64,000 nucleotides of DNA from Phialocephala subalpina (taxonomy: Eukaryota > Ascomycota > Leotiomycetes > Helotiales > Mollisiaceae): contig FJOG01000016.1 in the NCBI GenBank assembly GCA_900073065.1, forward strand, positions 852,461 to 916,460, written 5' to 3'. Of this stretch, positions 22,877-34,305 are shown piece after piece; the first letter of the stretch is position 1; each line of letters opens with the position of its first letter. Position numbers and translations under genes: made by a program. A model generated the notes under the pieces. It ran no database searches. It saw only the letters and a list, made by a program, of their open reading frames with translations, and was not told the origin of the DNA.

Positions 22877-25616
22877 ATGACAGTGCCAGATAGCCAGCCT
22901 GGTCCGGCAACTACACCTTCGAACGAAATACAAAGTCCTCCAAAGGACAACCAATCGAGACCACTCGAATCACCTGCTACCTACAACGCTCAGGAAACGA
23001 CTCCAGTTCCAAGTCTTCAGCAGCAACCAACAATTGTCCAAATCGTACCCAGCGAAGGTCCCAAGGCTGGGGGAGTCGAGGTCATCTGTTTAGGCAATGG
23101 GTTCTGTGAAGGGTTGGAGGTTATGTTTGGCAACTCAAAGGCCTCCTCTACGACTTTCTGGGGCCCGACATGCCTTGTGTGTCTTCTTCCCCCCAAAGAG
23201 TCTGCTGGCATCGTGGCAATGACATTTGTGCATGACCATCAACATTCGAGTTCATCAGCTTCTATTGGGAAGTCGAAGCAGCGAGAGAAACCTTTCTTCA
23301 AATATGTGGACGATGATGAGCAGCAGCTTCTTAAGACTGCGCTGTCAGTGCTTTCCAACAAGATGACTGGCAAAATGGAAGATGTCAACGATGTTGCGAG
23401 AAGAATTATCAGCGATCGTCCCTCTGGTAACTCTGGAAGCCTAGGCTCTACCTCAAATGAATTTGTGGCCGATACCGAGACTATGGTTCTGAGATGTCTA
23501 GACTTGGCCGATCTTGATGACAGCCCGAATATTCTTCGTCTAAGCTTGAGAAGGCCTTCAGGGCAGACCATGTTGCATTTAGCTTGCTCCCTTGGTCTCT
23601 ACAGAGTTGTTGCCGCATTGCTCGCTCGTGGAGCCAACCCAGAAGCTCGTGACAAAGGTGGCTTTTCGCCTCTGCATTTCGCAGCACTTCGCAATGATCC
23701 GCAGATGTTGAGACGACTAATGCTTAGCGGCGCCGACCCGACAGCTCGTAGTCTTCAGGGTTATTTCCCTTCAGATATGGCAACTTCTGAAGAGGCTCGC
23801 CATGCTCTCAGTAAGGGTTTGGCCAGACCGAGCAGATCGAACAGCATGAGTTTTAATGATTCTGGTGGTTCTGAAGACGAAGAAACACCAAATCACGAGG
23901 TCGCGGGCACAACTCTTCATTTCTTGGAGACTTCCAATAGCAGCCCGGCAGCTAATTACGCCTCGCCAACAGCAGCAATGACAGCCTTCCGAGATTCAAT
24001 GTCTGCTCACATACAACATTTCGAAACATCTATGCAAACTATCCGGGCCAGTATTCCAAAACCAGACTTGCCCCCACCACTACCCTTTTTCCTCTATGAT
24101 GAACATCGTCCGGATGGCGATCATCACCAGAGCGATAAGTGGTGGACTTTGTTTCCAAGTTCTAGTCACGTTCCTACCAGTCCTCCTGCATACGGAGACA
24201 TCTTCCCGCAACCTGAGCTAGATACCAAGAAAGAGTCTGCTGTGACAGCTGCGGTTGATACTTTGGCAGTTGATTTCTTGGCTGGGCTATCCGATCAGCC
24301 TCAAAGTGACAAAGGCATACCAAAAGGAACCATCTCACAACCCTCGATCAGAGTGAGCTGGGAAGCGCAGTCTGTCCAGGATGATCCAGTGCCGCCAGCC
24401 CAGTATCTCTACCCTCCAGTACCGCTTGCAACCGCAACCAAGGCAATAAGAGATCTTATTTCGCCGCCTGTCTCTGCCATTGCTAAAGTCTTTCGTCTTG
24501 GACAGCAACGAATTCGGACAAAATTGAATACGATGTCTCGGAGCCGGGTACAGCACGGATACAAACGAGTTGAGTGGATTTGCGTGAGTATTATCGGTCT
24601 TGCTGATGTCTTATTGAGAGTCCTACTGAAACCCCGAAGGACTGCGGAGAGACGATTTATGGCGATTTTGATAATTCCGACCCCCAGGCTCTCAACGACC
24701 TAGCAGGTGTGCTACAATGCTCGGCCTCAAATAGCTCAACGTCTTCGGGAACAGAGATGTCAAGTTTTGGATCTCCTTTAGCCACTGTATCAAACACTGA
24801 ACTACCACAACCTGAGCCAGATACTGCCGATTCAAGTAGAAACAAGGAGCCGAACGCGGCGGTCCAGCGTTTTGTAACTCCTTCATCGACACAAACATCT
24901 ACATTTAGCTATCTGGCGCTCTGTGTAAATACTGGCGAATTCCGTAAGTCATTAACGGAGATCGAGGTGTCTAGGCTCACATCGGATCAACAACTTTTCA
25001 AGCAAATGAAATCCAGCTATCGCCAACTTCGCGGGGTTAAAGCCAAGTTTTCCTTTCTTATCAAGCCAGTGTCGATGCGATTCGTCCACGTAAGTACAAT
25101 CCCAGTATTCCCCATTATTAAATGGGTTTTATTGACTGACAATGTCAGTTCAATCTTTTCCATCTTCGCGGCGGGTATGTTGGGTTCTGTGACTTGGACA
25201 AGCCTTGCTCGATCCCGGAGAGCGATGTTCCAGAATATAAATATTCTCCTGTTCCCCTCAAACCTCTCCCTCCGATGCCTGCTGAGGTTTTCATGCACTA
25301 TCTTCAATATGGCGATGTCGAAAATGTGCACAGGCAGAGCCACTGGCTCCGACGAATTCCTATACGACTGAGAACAAGGATAATCGATAGTCCTGAAGTT
25401 CCCGTTTGGGGATGGGGTATATATATCATCGAGGGGCCAAATAAACCTGTGGTCTTCTGGATTACGATGACAACGATATTTGCGAGTGTATTGGCAGCTG
25501 TACTTTGGTCATCCTTGCGTGATGACATTCAAGGTGGGGTAGGGCTTGGTGCTATGGGTGTTGCCTTACCACCTGTTATCATGGCTGCTTTCCTGTTCAG
25601 ATTAACTCATGATTGA
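22877..25616 (+). CDS. IPT/TIG plus ankyrin protein of Mga2/Spt23 type with a non-standard C-terminal membrane module
   Basis: Exons 22877-24583, 24619-25089 and 25149-25616 give about 881 aa. Residues 55-135 form an IPT/TIG fold (Pro-Ser-Glu-Gly-Pro start) and residues 230-310 contain ankyrin repeats (Gly-Gln-Thr-Met-Leu-His-Leu and Gly-Phe-Ser-Pro-Leu-His). A Pro-Pro-Ala-Tyr motif lies near residue 438. In yeast Mga2/Spt23, ER-anchored regulators of fatty-acid desaturase, an Rsp5-binding site and a single transmembrane tail follow the ankyrin repeats. Here the tail is replaced by a module found in other fungal proteins: Cys-Val-Asn-Thr, a basic helix, then Trp-Gly-Trp-Gly and two transmembrane helices at the very C-terminus. 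The first intron is only 35 nt. If it is retained, translation ends at 24703 after 608 aa. The N-terminal activation region of classical Mga2 is missing, so this may be a paralogue. Confidence 0.7.
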
Positions 25617-26271
25617 TCCCGATGAACTTTCCGAAGAGCATGAGGATTGATATTGTGAAGCTTTAGAATTTAGCTACTAGTTTTACATAGGGGAATCTTT
25701 GGTGGTTTAGCGGGGCCAGTATTTGGCGAGCTCGGTTCAGGGAGGCCCAATCCAATCGCTACAGCACGTGAGTTTTCCTTCTAGAAACACCAATTACCTT
25801 GAAAAATACGTGATTAATCGGGAGCTCTTTAAAAGAGTTCTACGAAGTGCAGCTACCTCTAGATGAACGTTCCTAGAAACACAAAAGCCCATACGGACGT
25901 AAAACGTCCGTACACGTGACTTAGTGTCGTGGCACAGTCGAGCCTGCTCCTTCTCGCGAACAATCTTTCTGAGCTCTTTCCCTCCTTCGCATACAATCCT
26001 CATTTCCTCAATTCTCCAAAACATTTGGTTTACAAAGTTGTCGACTGCAATGCCTAAATACAACTAGCCCTTTTCATCTGATGTAAGTAGTACGAGAGGC
26101 GCGATCTGATTCGCGGCGCCACCGCGACAGCAACCGCAATTGTACCCCGATCGAGTCAGGTCTGTAGTAGTCGTGGGAAACTTGAAGTACTCGCTCGGAT
26201 TTATATAACAGTAAGTGCTGTTCCATTTTCGAAAATTCACCGACCTTAACCTCTTCTCACACCAAGCAGCC
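25617..26271. promoter_or_regulatory. Intergenic/promoter region with a perfect 9-bp-arm hairpin
   Basis: No gene here. At 25892-25912 the sequence TACGGACGT-AAA-ACGTCCGTA forms a perfect inverted repeat with a three-base loop, next to an E-box-like CACGTG at 25914. Two related TTCTAGAAACAC/TCCTAGAAACAC words lie at about 25780 and 25870. This is upstream of the flavin monooxygenase gene and could be an operator-like site, but function is a guess. Confidence 0.3.
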
Positions 26272-28113
26272 ATGTCGGGAGATCTCTCGGCCCCAGCGGG
26301 CAAGCGCGATGTCATCATCCTTGGTGCCGGGATGTACGGTCTCATCGCAGCGAAGACGTATTTACAAATGAGACCCGGCATCAACTTGACGGTCATCGAT
26401 GCCGATAGCAGTGTTGGAGGGGTGTGGAGTTTCTCGCGGGTTTATGATGGTCTTGTTGTTGACTCCCCCGCTCCTGTCTTTGAGTTTTCGGACCTGGGGA
26501 TGATGAAGGAGTTCAACATTCCAAGATGGAGCGATATATCTGGACAGCTCATGCATGAGTATCTGGAACGATATGCGAAGAAGTTTGATCTCTTGCGAAG
26601 ATGTATTTTCGATACCGACGTTAGCAATGTGGATCGAGACGGCAAAGGTTGGAAGCTCATCACGAAAAGTGCTGGAAAAGAGACAACTTTCTCTTGCGAC
26701 ACTCTCATCGTTGCAACTGGGCAATGCACGAAGCCAAAACTTCCCGATCTGGACATGTCGAAATTCGATGGCTTGATACTTCATCCCAAAGACCGCCACA
26801 GAAGACGGGCCGAACTGACCTCTGACAAAATCCAGACAGTTGTCGTCGTTGGAGGCAACAAGTCCTCAGTCGAAGCAGCTGCAGCTTCAGCGATGGCTGG
26901 GAAAACCGTGCAATGGCTCATTCGAGAAGAAGGTGCAGGTACGGGCATACTGTTGAATGCCAGAATGGCATCCAACAAGCACGGAGCTGAGATAGCCTTG
27001 TGTCGGTTCATGGACTTTCAAACACCCAGTATTCATGAATACGGAGGCTTGTGGTACGAGTTAGTGTTGAGTGGGAAGTACTCGATGGGAAAGAAATTCT
27101 TCAATTGGTTCTGGGAAAAACTCACAGCGACTGGGGTTCGCGACAGATACGAGAAGAGCGAAAACGGACGACTCCTGAAGCCTGAGGTCTGCAAGTAAGT
27201 TCACCTGTTGCACCCGATTTCTGAAATCCTGCTGATTCTCTACAGCCTATTCTGGTCTCCGAGTGGAATCTCGGTTGCTCATGAGAATGAAAACAAATTC
27301 ATGGATATCGTCGACGAAGGAAACTTGGTCCATGTCGCACGAACTTCAATCGTCTCGATGTCCGGCAAGACCGTGACTCTCTTAAACGGCAACGCCATCT
27401 CGGCCGACGCCGTAGTATTCTGCACAGGCTGGCAGCCGGCGTTATCTCCAATCTTCAGCGATGAATTGAAGACTGAACTCGGTCTACCTGTTCCCAAGGG
27501 CAGCCTACCACCCTCCGAAACAGAATATTGGAAACAGCTAGACGACGAAGCTGAGGAGCAAGTCCTTGATATCTATCCAGTCCTTGCCAACCCTCCCAAG
27601 AACGCTATCGATAGGAAAGACGACACTACACCCTATCGGCTCCTGCACAGCATCATCCCACCAAAGCTAGCTGCCCAAGACGACCATAGTATCGCGTTCC
27701 TAGGCCAAACTGCTACAACCCAGCACGCTCTATTCGCCGAAAGCAGCTCCCTGTGGGCCGTCGCATATCTGGAAGGAATGCTGAAACTTGGTACCAAGGA
27801 TGAAATCGATAGGAAAATTGCTCTTGAGAATGCGTTTATGAGGAAACGATATCCAGGGAGGAAGAACATTCCTTGGTGTGTGTTGGAGATTCGGAGTTGG
27901 ATGGACGTGATGCTTAAAGATTTGGGAGTGAGGACGGACAGAAGGAGATTAGCGTGGGAGAGGAGTGGTGATAGGGGGTTCGGGTGGTGGGGGTGGAAGG
28001 CTTGGTGGCAGGAGTGGTTTGTTCCTTATGAGCCGGCGATTTATAGTGGGATTGTGGAGGAGGCTTTAGAGGCGTACGCGAGAGCTAGAGGAGAGACCAA
28101 GAAGAGCGTATAG
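26272..28113 (+). CDS. FAD-dependent (class B-type) monooxygenase
   Basis: Exons 26272-27194 and 27246-28113 across a 51-nt GTAAGT...CAG intron encode about 596 aa. The start is the first true ATG (gccATGTC). An N-terminal Rossmann fold has Gly-Ala-Gly-Met-Tyr-Gly-Leu for FAD binding, and Ala-Thr-Gly-Gln follows at the end of the FAD domain. A second nucleotide-binding motif, Val-Val-Val-Gly-Gly-Asn-Lys-Ser-Ser, would bind NADPH. This arrangement is that of flavin-containing and Baeyer-Villiger-like monooxygenases, which oxygenate nitrogen, sulfur or ketone substrates. The second glycine motif is altered (Gly-Gly-Asn instead of Gly-x-Gly), common in fungal relatives. No signal peptide is seen, so it is probably cytosolic. 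The partner pathway is unclear. Confidence 0.85.
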
Positions 28114-28374
28114 GTGTCGATTGTTGTTGAGCTTTGAGTTTACTGTACTTATTTCCAATCCTGTTGCATCTTGGCGAGCGCTTATTTGATCTTGATATGC
28201 AGGAAGATTTTGTAATTACTCCTTCGAGAAGGCGAGCGGGATCAGGGGTGCGCGGGTACATTAGGGACCTCGCTTAGGCTCAAAGGGGTTAGCTCGGCAA
28301 AGAACCAACGTCTTTCCTTTTCTCAATCCCAATCTCCTTCCTTTACACAGCAAAACTCAAATATCAACCTCGTT

Positions 28375-28707
28375 ATGGATCCCCCAACATATCATGATAG
28401 AGAGCTCTGGAGCAAGGCGACTCAAACCCCAGATTACATCACGGAAGAGGAGAGGCGCCGAATGGCTGGTGGTGAGAGGTACGAAGGAAAAGTGAAAGTT
28501 GCATTGCACTTGTTGTTCAGCTGGTTCTATGCGTCTCGTAAAGAGGACATCCATAGCATGGAACGCTGGTGGGAGATGACTCAGAAGTAACCCAATCAAG
28601 CTTGGGCTACTCAGACCATTATGGGGAGATATCATGGTCCTCTTGTTCTGAATGAGAAGGATACTGAGTGGCCGTTTCATACTTATGAGTTTGAGATGGA
28701 AGCATAA
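28375..28707 (+). pseudogene. Small hypothetical protein gene interrupted by an in-frame TAA
   Basis: An ATG at 28375 opens 71 codons rich in charged and aromatic residues (Arg-Trp-Trp-Glu near the end) that stop at TAA 28588-28590. Reading straight on in the same frame gives a further 38 codons to a second TAA at 28707, with similar composition (Trp-Ala-Thr-Gln, Glu-Trp-Pro-Phe). No plausible intron removes the first stop, since the only GT-AG pair nearby is 28 nt apart. The stop lies where CAA would fit, a C-to-T change. It could be a pseudogene, a readthrough gene or a short functional 71-aa protein. I do not recognise the family. Confidence 0.4.
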
Positions 28708-29117
28708 AAATACGAGCTTTATCTGAGGGGCAGACAGCGAACTGGAAGCAAAAGCAAAATTAATATCATCCAGCTCATGACGTCAAGAATGGGGGAGTTC
28801 CTGAGAGGCTGAGCACCGTTCCTCTTCTCACCCGGTAGGATAGCTCTTGATCAGAACTTGAAGCCTCCTCTAGATGGTACGGCGCTTCTCATCTATGGCT
28901 ACATTTTCTGTCTTTGTATGTGATGAACAGAGGATGATGGAAGAAGGCAAGTACATCCACAACCCCCACCTTCCGTATCGGGAAAGGCAAACCCCGCCGT
29001 ATCACGTGAGACTGTAGCCTCATTTGAATTTCTCTCCCATCTTTGAGTCTAGACTCCTTCATTCATCTTTCTGGCATTTTTTTGATCCCAGAGAATCTAT
29101 TTCCATTTTATACAGCA
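28708..29117. other. Intergenic region
   Basis: About 400 bases with no gene. It holds a CACGTG box near 29003 and presumably the promoter of the DAO-type oxidoreductase. Confidence 0.35.
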
Positions 29118-30603
29118 ATGACAGGCACGAAGAGGAAGCCTGGACAGTCCAGCCTCCCAACACCCAACTCCACAAAAGCATTCTGGCACACCCAGCCCTC
29201 TCAAATCCTCCTCGGCCACAGGACAACCGAGCCCCTACCTTCAGAAGCCGACATCGTGATTGTCGGAAGTGGTATAACAGGTGCTAGCGCTGCTCACTTT
29301 CTGTATCAAGACGAGAATGGAAAAGATTTAAAGGTCGTGATGCTTGAGGCCAGGGAGGCGTGTTGGGGTGCTACTGGTCGAGTGAGTTTCCCCCAACTCA
29401 CCATTTCATATTTACTGATGGGAAATACGATAGAATGGAGGACATTGCCAACCAGGAATCTACGATAGATCGCCTGAGCTCTCATCTTTCGAAATGAGAA
29501 ATTACCTCGCGCTCAAAGATCTAGTTGAGAAGAATGAGATCGCATGCGATTGGGTCGACCTCTCAGTCGTGCATGGGTATATGGGGAAAGCTATTTTCGA
29601 AGAAGCGCTTGAGGAGTATCAAGCGCATCTCAAGTCGGATCCAAAGATTTCAAAACTGGTTACTGTCGTTACGAAAGATTCCACCAGCCCATCACTAGCG
29701 GATCTAAGAGTATCGAATGCTTACGGAGCTATTGTTCAGAAACACGCATCAAGTGTTTGGCCTTATAAGCTCGTTTGTTGGATTCTTGAGAATTTGTTGA
29801 AGAAGGAGAAGACGTTCAACCTGCAAACCAATACCCCAGCAACGCATCTTCAGAAAGCAGATGATGGTTGGATCGTTCATACGCCCCGCGGGATGATCGC
29901 CACGAAGAAGGTTCTTCTAGCTACCAATGCATATACCAGTTTCCTGTTGCCAGAATGGAGCGACATCATCGTTCCTGTAAGAGGAGAGATGAGTTCTCTC
30001 ACCCCACCTGCGACAATGAGACCTGGGAGCGCAAATGCGCCGTTGAAGTACTCGTACGGATTCATGGGAAACGGAACTCAGAATGGACATCAAGATGACT
30101 ATCTAGTACAACGACCATACACTCCGAAAGGCGCAGGTGGAGAATTAATGTTTGGAGGCGGGCGCTCCTACGCTGCGAATCACGGCCTCGGTGTATCCGA
30201 CGACTCAGGCATCGATCCCCCTGCAGCAGAATACCTGCGTCGAGAAATCAGCCTACTGCTAGATATACACAACGACAGCAAGCCACTAACAGCAACCTAC
30301 GAATGGAGTGGGATCATGGGATTCAGCAGAGATGATAGACCTTGGGTCGGAGAAGTCACTGAAGATCTAGGTCTTGGCGGTGGGAAGGGATTGTGGCTTT
30401 GTGCTGCATATACTGGACATGGGATGCCGAATGCGTTTTTATCTGCGAAGGCGGTGGTAGGGTTGATGCTGGGGAAGGGGGATGGGGAGGCAGATTTACC
30501 GGGTGTGCATAGGATAGGTAGGGAGAGAGTTCAGAAAGCGAAGCTGTTGGATGATGTGGCTATTGTTGATGCGAAGGGTGCTACGGGAGCAACGGTATCT
30601 TAG
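29118..30603 (+). CDS. DAO-family FAD-dependent oxidoreductase
   Basis: Exons 29118-29381 and 29434-30603 (52-nt intron) encode about 477 aa. Residues 45-55 carry the FAD Rossmann motif Val-Gly-Ser-Gly-Ile-Thr-Gly. The first intron sits exactly between Ala-Thr-Gly-Arg and Asn-Gly-Gly-His, the conserved flavin-contacting turn of this family. A C-terminal Ala-Ala-Tyr-Thr-Gly-His-Gly-Met-Pro motif closes the FAD site. The pattern matches fungal relatives of gamma-glutamylputrescine oxidase and glycine/D-amino-acid oxidases, which oxidise amines or amino acids with release of hydrogen peroxide. No signal peptide or peroxisomal SKL tail is evident. The substrate is not predictable from sequence. 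Confidence 0.85.
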
Positions 30604-30624
30604 ATGACATGAGCAAGAATATGT

Positions 30625-32056
30625 TCACTCGAGCGCCCGTCCGTCCCATAACTTCTCACCTTCCACCACATCATTCAAACTTCGATATGCCTCCTTCACC
30701 GGGACACGCCAAACCTCAACCCCATCGCTGAAATCAAGCCCCTTCACACGCTCCTCATCCCAACTTTCCCCCACCTTAGGAAATTTTCCATCCCAATCAA
30801 GCTTAACAAGCAAAACGCCCTCCTTCTCAACATCGGCCTCATCAACAACAGTAAAATCCCCCTCACAAATCCTCCCCGAAACCATTCTCTCCAACACCAG
30901 CCTACCCAAAACTTCACCGCACCTCTAACATCTTTCCTTTTTCTTTCCTCTCCCTCCCACCACTTATCTTTACCGTCCGGAAACAAAACCTCGCATCCCA
31001 GTTCTCTCTCCTCTCCCATTCATCGTCCAGCAGCTTCTCCATGCATAGTTTCCCACCTGCGTAGTTTTTCATTGGACTATCGTCACATCTCAGAATTCCA
31101 AAAGTGAGATTTTGGGAAAGGAAAAGTCGGAGGCCTTGTTGGAATATATACACACATTGTTTCTTGGGTTGTGAGTCTGCGATCATATGGTACTGTTATT
31201 ACCCCTTTTTCTGGGAGGTGGATTTTCTTGTCGGTTCCACAACTTCCGCCGGGGGTAGCGATCTTGACACTGTCGATGGAGGGGTTGGGGGAGTCGACGA
31301 CGAAAAATAGAAGTTTGTGCAGAAAGGGATTACGGACACAGCGTTGGGGGTAGAGAGCGAATGCTTGCTCTATGACAGAAGAGGTTTGGGATGGGGTGAG
31401 GATGGCTTGGAGACGGATATAAAACCCATCTGGTGTCTTCAGATTAGGACAGACCTCGAGCGTGTTGATGATCGATGTGGGGTCAAGTCTAGACATGATA
31501 TAAATCCCAAAATGACATCCGTATGCAGGCGGACATTTGGGTCACATTCTCCGCCATCGTCGTGGCCCACCCCCACACCAGCTTTAATCTCGAAGGACTC
31601 CTTCTCTTCACTCGAATCTGAATTCACAATCTTCAAATTTAACGCAAATTATCCCCGCCTCCTCAGCCTTAACCCTCATCGAATCCGGCCTCCCACCATC
31701 CCCTTCCTGGTCATCGAGCGTAACCAACAGAACTCCCCCTTTCCTCCAATCCTCATCAATCACGACGATGAAATACAAAGGATGGTACATATCCTGAAGT
31801 GCAAGATCGAGGTTTGAATTGAATACATCGTGTAGAGGCTGGTAGGGAAAGTGGGGTCGGGTGCGAGGAGGACGTTTTCTCCTGAAGAAGAGGATTGACA
31901 TTGGGATTCACATGTGGTCTGGATTTCGAAAAGTGAGGCTGGGGGCAGGGAGATGGGGGTGTAGAGTGCGATTGGGGAAGAGTCATCTTCGTGCTGTTGA
32001 TACTGGTCGAGTGAGGGCACAGTATCTGGAAGGTGAAGATCAAGTTGAGTAGACAT
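30625..32056 (-). pseudogene. Decayed hypothetical gene with several frameshifts
   Basis: The minus strand from 32056 to 30625 carries a chain of long frames that follow one another in different phases: 32056-about 31840, 31850-31610, 31636-31500, 31496-31190, 31186-30930 and 30920-30625. Each has protein-like composition, and the joins occur in mid-segment without GT-AG splice pairs, as expected for frameshifts. Two segments look alike (Gly-Val-Leu-Leu-Val-Thr-Leu-Asp near 31730 and Gly-Val-Leu-Leu-Val-Lys-Leu-Asp near 30805), suggesting an internal duplication in the parent protein. No family is recognised. It ends only 22 bases from the 3' end of the convergent oxidoreductase gene. Confidence 0.45.
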
Positions 32057-32598
32057 GGCGATTGAAAGTCGCGTTGTTGAGATTTAGTTAATGGAGTTCG
32101 TTATTTTCAGGCATGAGATATGGATGCTGGTACGTTAAGGTGAAGAGGGGAGGAGTAAAGTTCGTGTGAGTGCCCAGATATTGTGATGTTGGCCAAGACG
32201 TTAGCCAATGAAATGCATTTCTAGGCAGCAGTCTCCGCTTCGAGGACTAGCTTCGACTTGTAAGTCTGAAATGTTTACTATGAAAGAGCAGGCGTGCTTG
32301 ACGAAATAGAGAACTAACATATGCGTTGAATGGATTGTACCGTGAGACCATAGATGGGCTTTTTCTGGCCAGGTCTACCTCTAGGTAGATGATTTGACTA
32401 ATATCTCCTACCTAGGCTCATCGGATTGATGAGATGATCACAACTCTGACCTCTGGCTAGACAAAGTTTGAAGACACGCGAAAAGATACTTGTTGTTTAA
32501 TGGCCACTTAGCCGCCCCAGGAGATGAATTGGCGTATTTCAAGTAACAGATATCGTTATTCAAAAACATCATTCAATTCATGACATTGCGACAGACAT
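32057..32598. other. Intergenic region
   Basis: About 540 bases with no gene and no repeats seen. It lies between the start of the decayed gene and the 3' end of the DUF92 gene, both on the minus strand. Confidence 0.35.
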
Positions 32599-33852
32599 CT
32601 ACGCTGTAAATATGGTACTAAAGGGCACATCCCAAAACCAACCCGCTATCCCCATAGCACCCAAACTCATCGTCAAAGCCATCAAGAAATTGACCTCATT
32701 ATTGTCCAGCAGCGCCAGAGCACCACTTTCGACAACGCGACTCGGCTTCTCGTCACCGAAGCTTGGGGTCCGAAATTTCTTATTCGGGTCGTATTTATCC
32801 GTTCCACCCATCTTATGATTGAGCGCTTCTTCGATCTGAGCCGAAATCGACGAGTCGTCTGTACCTTGCTTCGGTATGGAATCTTTTCCTTCGGCATTTA
32901 GGAGCTTGGCCTTAACCTCTGCCCTCTTCTTATAATGCGTGCTGTTCGGTCCGGCCTTGGAAACAAGGACTTTCCTCCCTCCTTCCCCTTCGACGACTCG
33001 TCCGGATCTTATATCCACGACACTCTGCTGTAGCCACCCACCTAGCAGACTATCCAACACACTCCCAAGCGCGCCCCAAATTGCCATCGCGAACGCGAAT
33101 CGATTCCTATCGGCAATATTCCAGCCTCGAGCATCACTAAGTACTCCTACCATCTGCTTAGGATGACAGAACGGAATCAAAGCCACGGATGTAGCGACTA
33201 TAATCAACGACCCTAGAAATCCCGCCGCGAGTCCATATATTGTTACCCCTCCGTTTGTTCCGGGAGGTACTTGGCGAAGATTTAGGGATGTGATTAATCG
33301 CGGTTTCGATTTCGAGAGAATGCCAAGTTCTGAACTGAATGTATCTGCTGCCACAGCTGCATAGTTCGCTACTATTCCTACTACGAGGATGTCGCCGGGC
33401 CAGGAGAAACATGCGTCTGTCTGGTCGCGTTGGCGAAGTTGGTAAGCGTGGAGGAGGGTGAGAATGGATGCGACGGCGGAGTTGGCGAGGACTGAGCTTG
33501 TTATGATATAGTAGATAGGATGGAGAGTGAGGTCTGACCTTGAATGTGTGTCCTGGCTCCTTCACCTCCTGCACTGCCGGAAGCTTGTACTGTCAACCTC
33601 GCCTTGACATCGTGCTTGACCTGTTGCTGTTAGCAGAGATCTAAAGCCGGCAGAAGCTGTATCGACCTTTGTTACTCGAGTCCCAGCTAGGAAAAACACG
33701 ATTAGAAGTGCGAAAGGGAGACTCCAGGGGTGAACGGCGTGGGCGGTAGCTGTTAACACGGCTGCGACAATACCGGCCGGTGTCAAGGACTTATGCGACC
33801 ATGCTCGATATACCATAGCCAGTGTAACTGGGACAGCAATGTATGCCTTCAT
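32599..33852 (-). CDS. DUF92/TMEM19-family integral membrane protein
   Basis: Exons 33852-33667, 33620-33539 and 33491-32599 join in frame for about 386 aa; the introns are 46 and 47 nt. The first ATG-led residues form a short cytosolic end followed by hydrophobic helices at about 5-25, 25-45 and 45-60. The family core is visible: Ala-Asp-Thr-Phe-Ser-Ser-Glu-Leu-Gly, then Gly-Thr-Asn-Gly-Gly-Val-Thr, and a later Gly-Ser-x-x-Asp-Ser-x-x-Gly. A basic, disordered segment (residues 245-335) interrupts the last helices, as in other fungal members. TMEM19 relatives are multi-pass membrane proteins; plant VTE6 in the same family is a phytyl-phosphate kinase. Function in fungi is not established. It is divergently arranged with the amidase gene. 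Confidence 0.85.
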
Positions 33853-34305
33853 CTTGAAGTTCAAGATTCGCAAAATGTCGGTGTTGACGTTGTCGTGTCC
33901 TCGTTGTTGATGTCCAAGGCTGACAAGCTGAGAGTAGTTGAGGGTCCAAAATCCGCTTTCGGCACCCTTTTCGGTGAGGTCATCCGCCTCTTGGTCTCAT
34001 GCACGCGACGCGTGCTATTGTTTTGCATCAACGTACACAACGGTTTTGTACGCCTTCAACATTATTTCATGGGCTATTTTATCGTGTTTATGATGTTTCT
34101 GAATACTTATCATCGTATCTATGAACCCTCACCTCGCTAAGGTAGGTGGTCCCTGGCGTTCGGAACTTTCATCAAGCTCTTCTCTTGCGTTTGACCTCAT
34201 GCAGTCAAGCGATGGACTGGAAATGTACTCTCTTCCGTTCTGTCCTGCCTCTTTCTCTTCTTCTCTACCCTCTGAGCTCTACTGTAATTGCTTGCCTTGG
34301 GCACC
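33853..34305. promoter_or_regulatory. Divergent promoter region of the DUF92 and amidase genes
   Basis: About 450 bases lie between two start codons that point away from each other, so both promoters must be here. No repeat, hairpin or recognisable operator stands out, and TATA-like sequence is weak. Confidence 0.4.
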
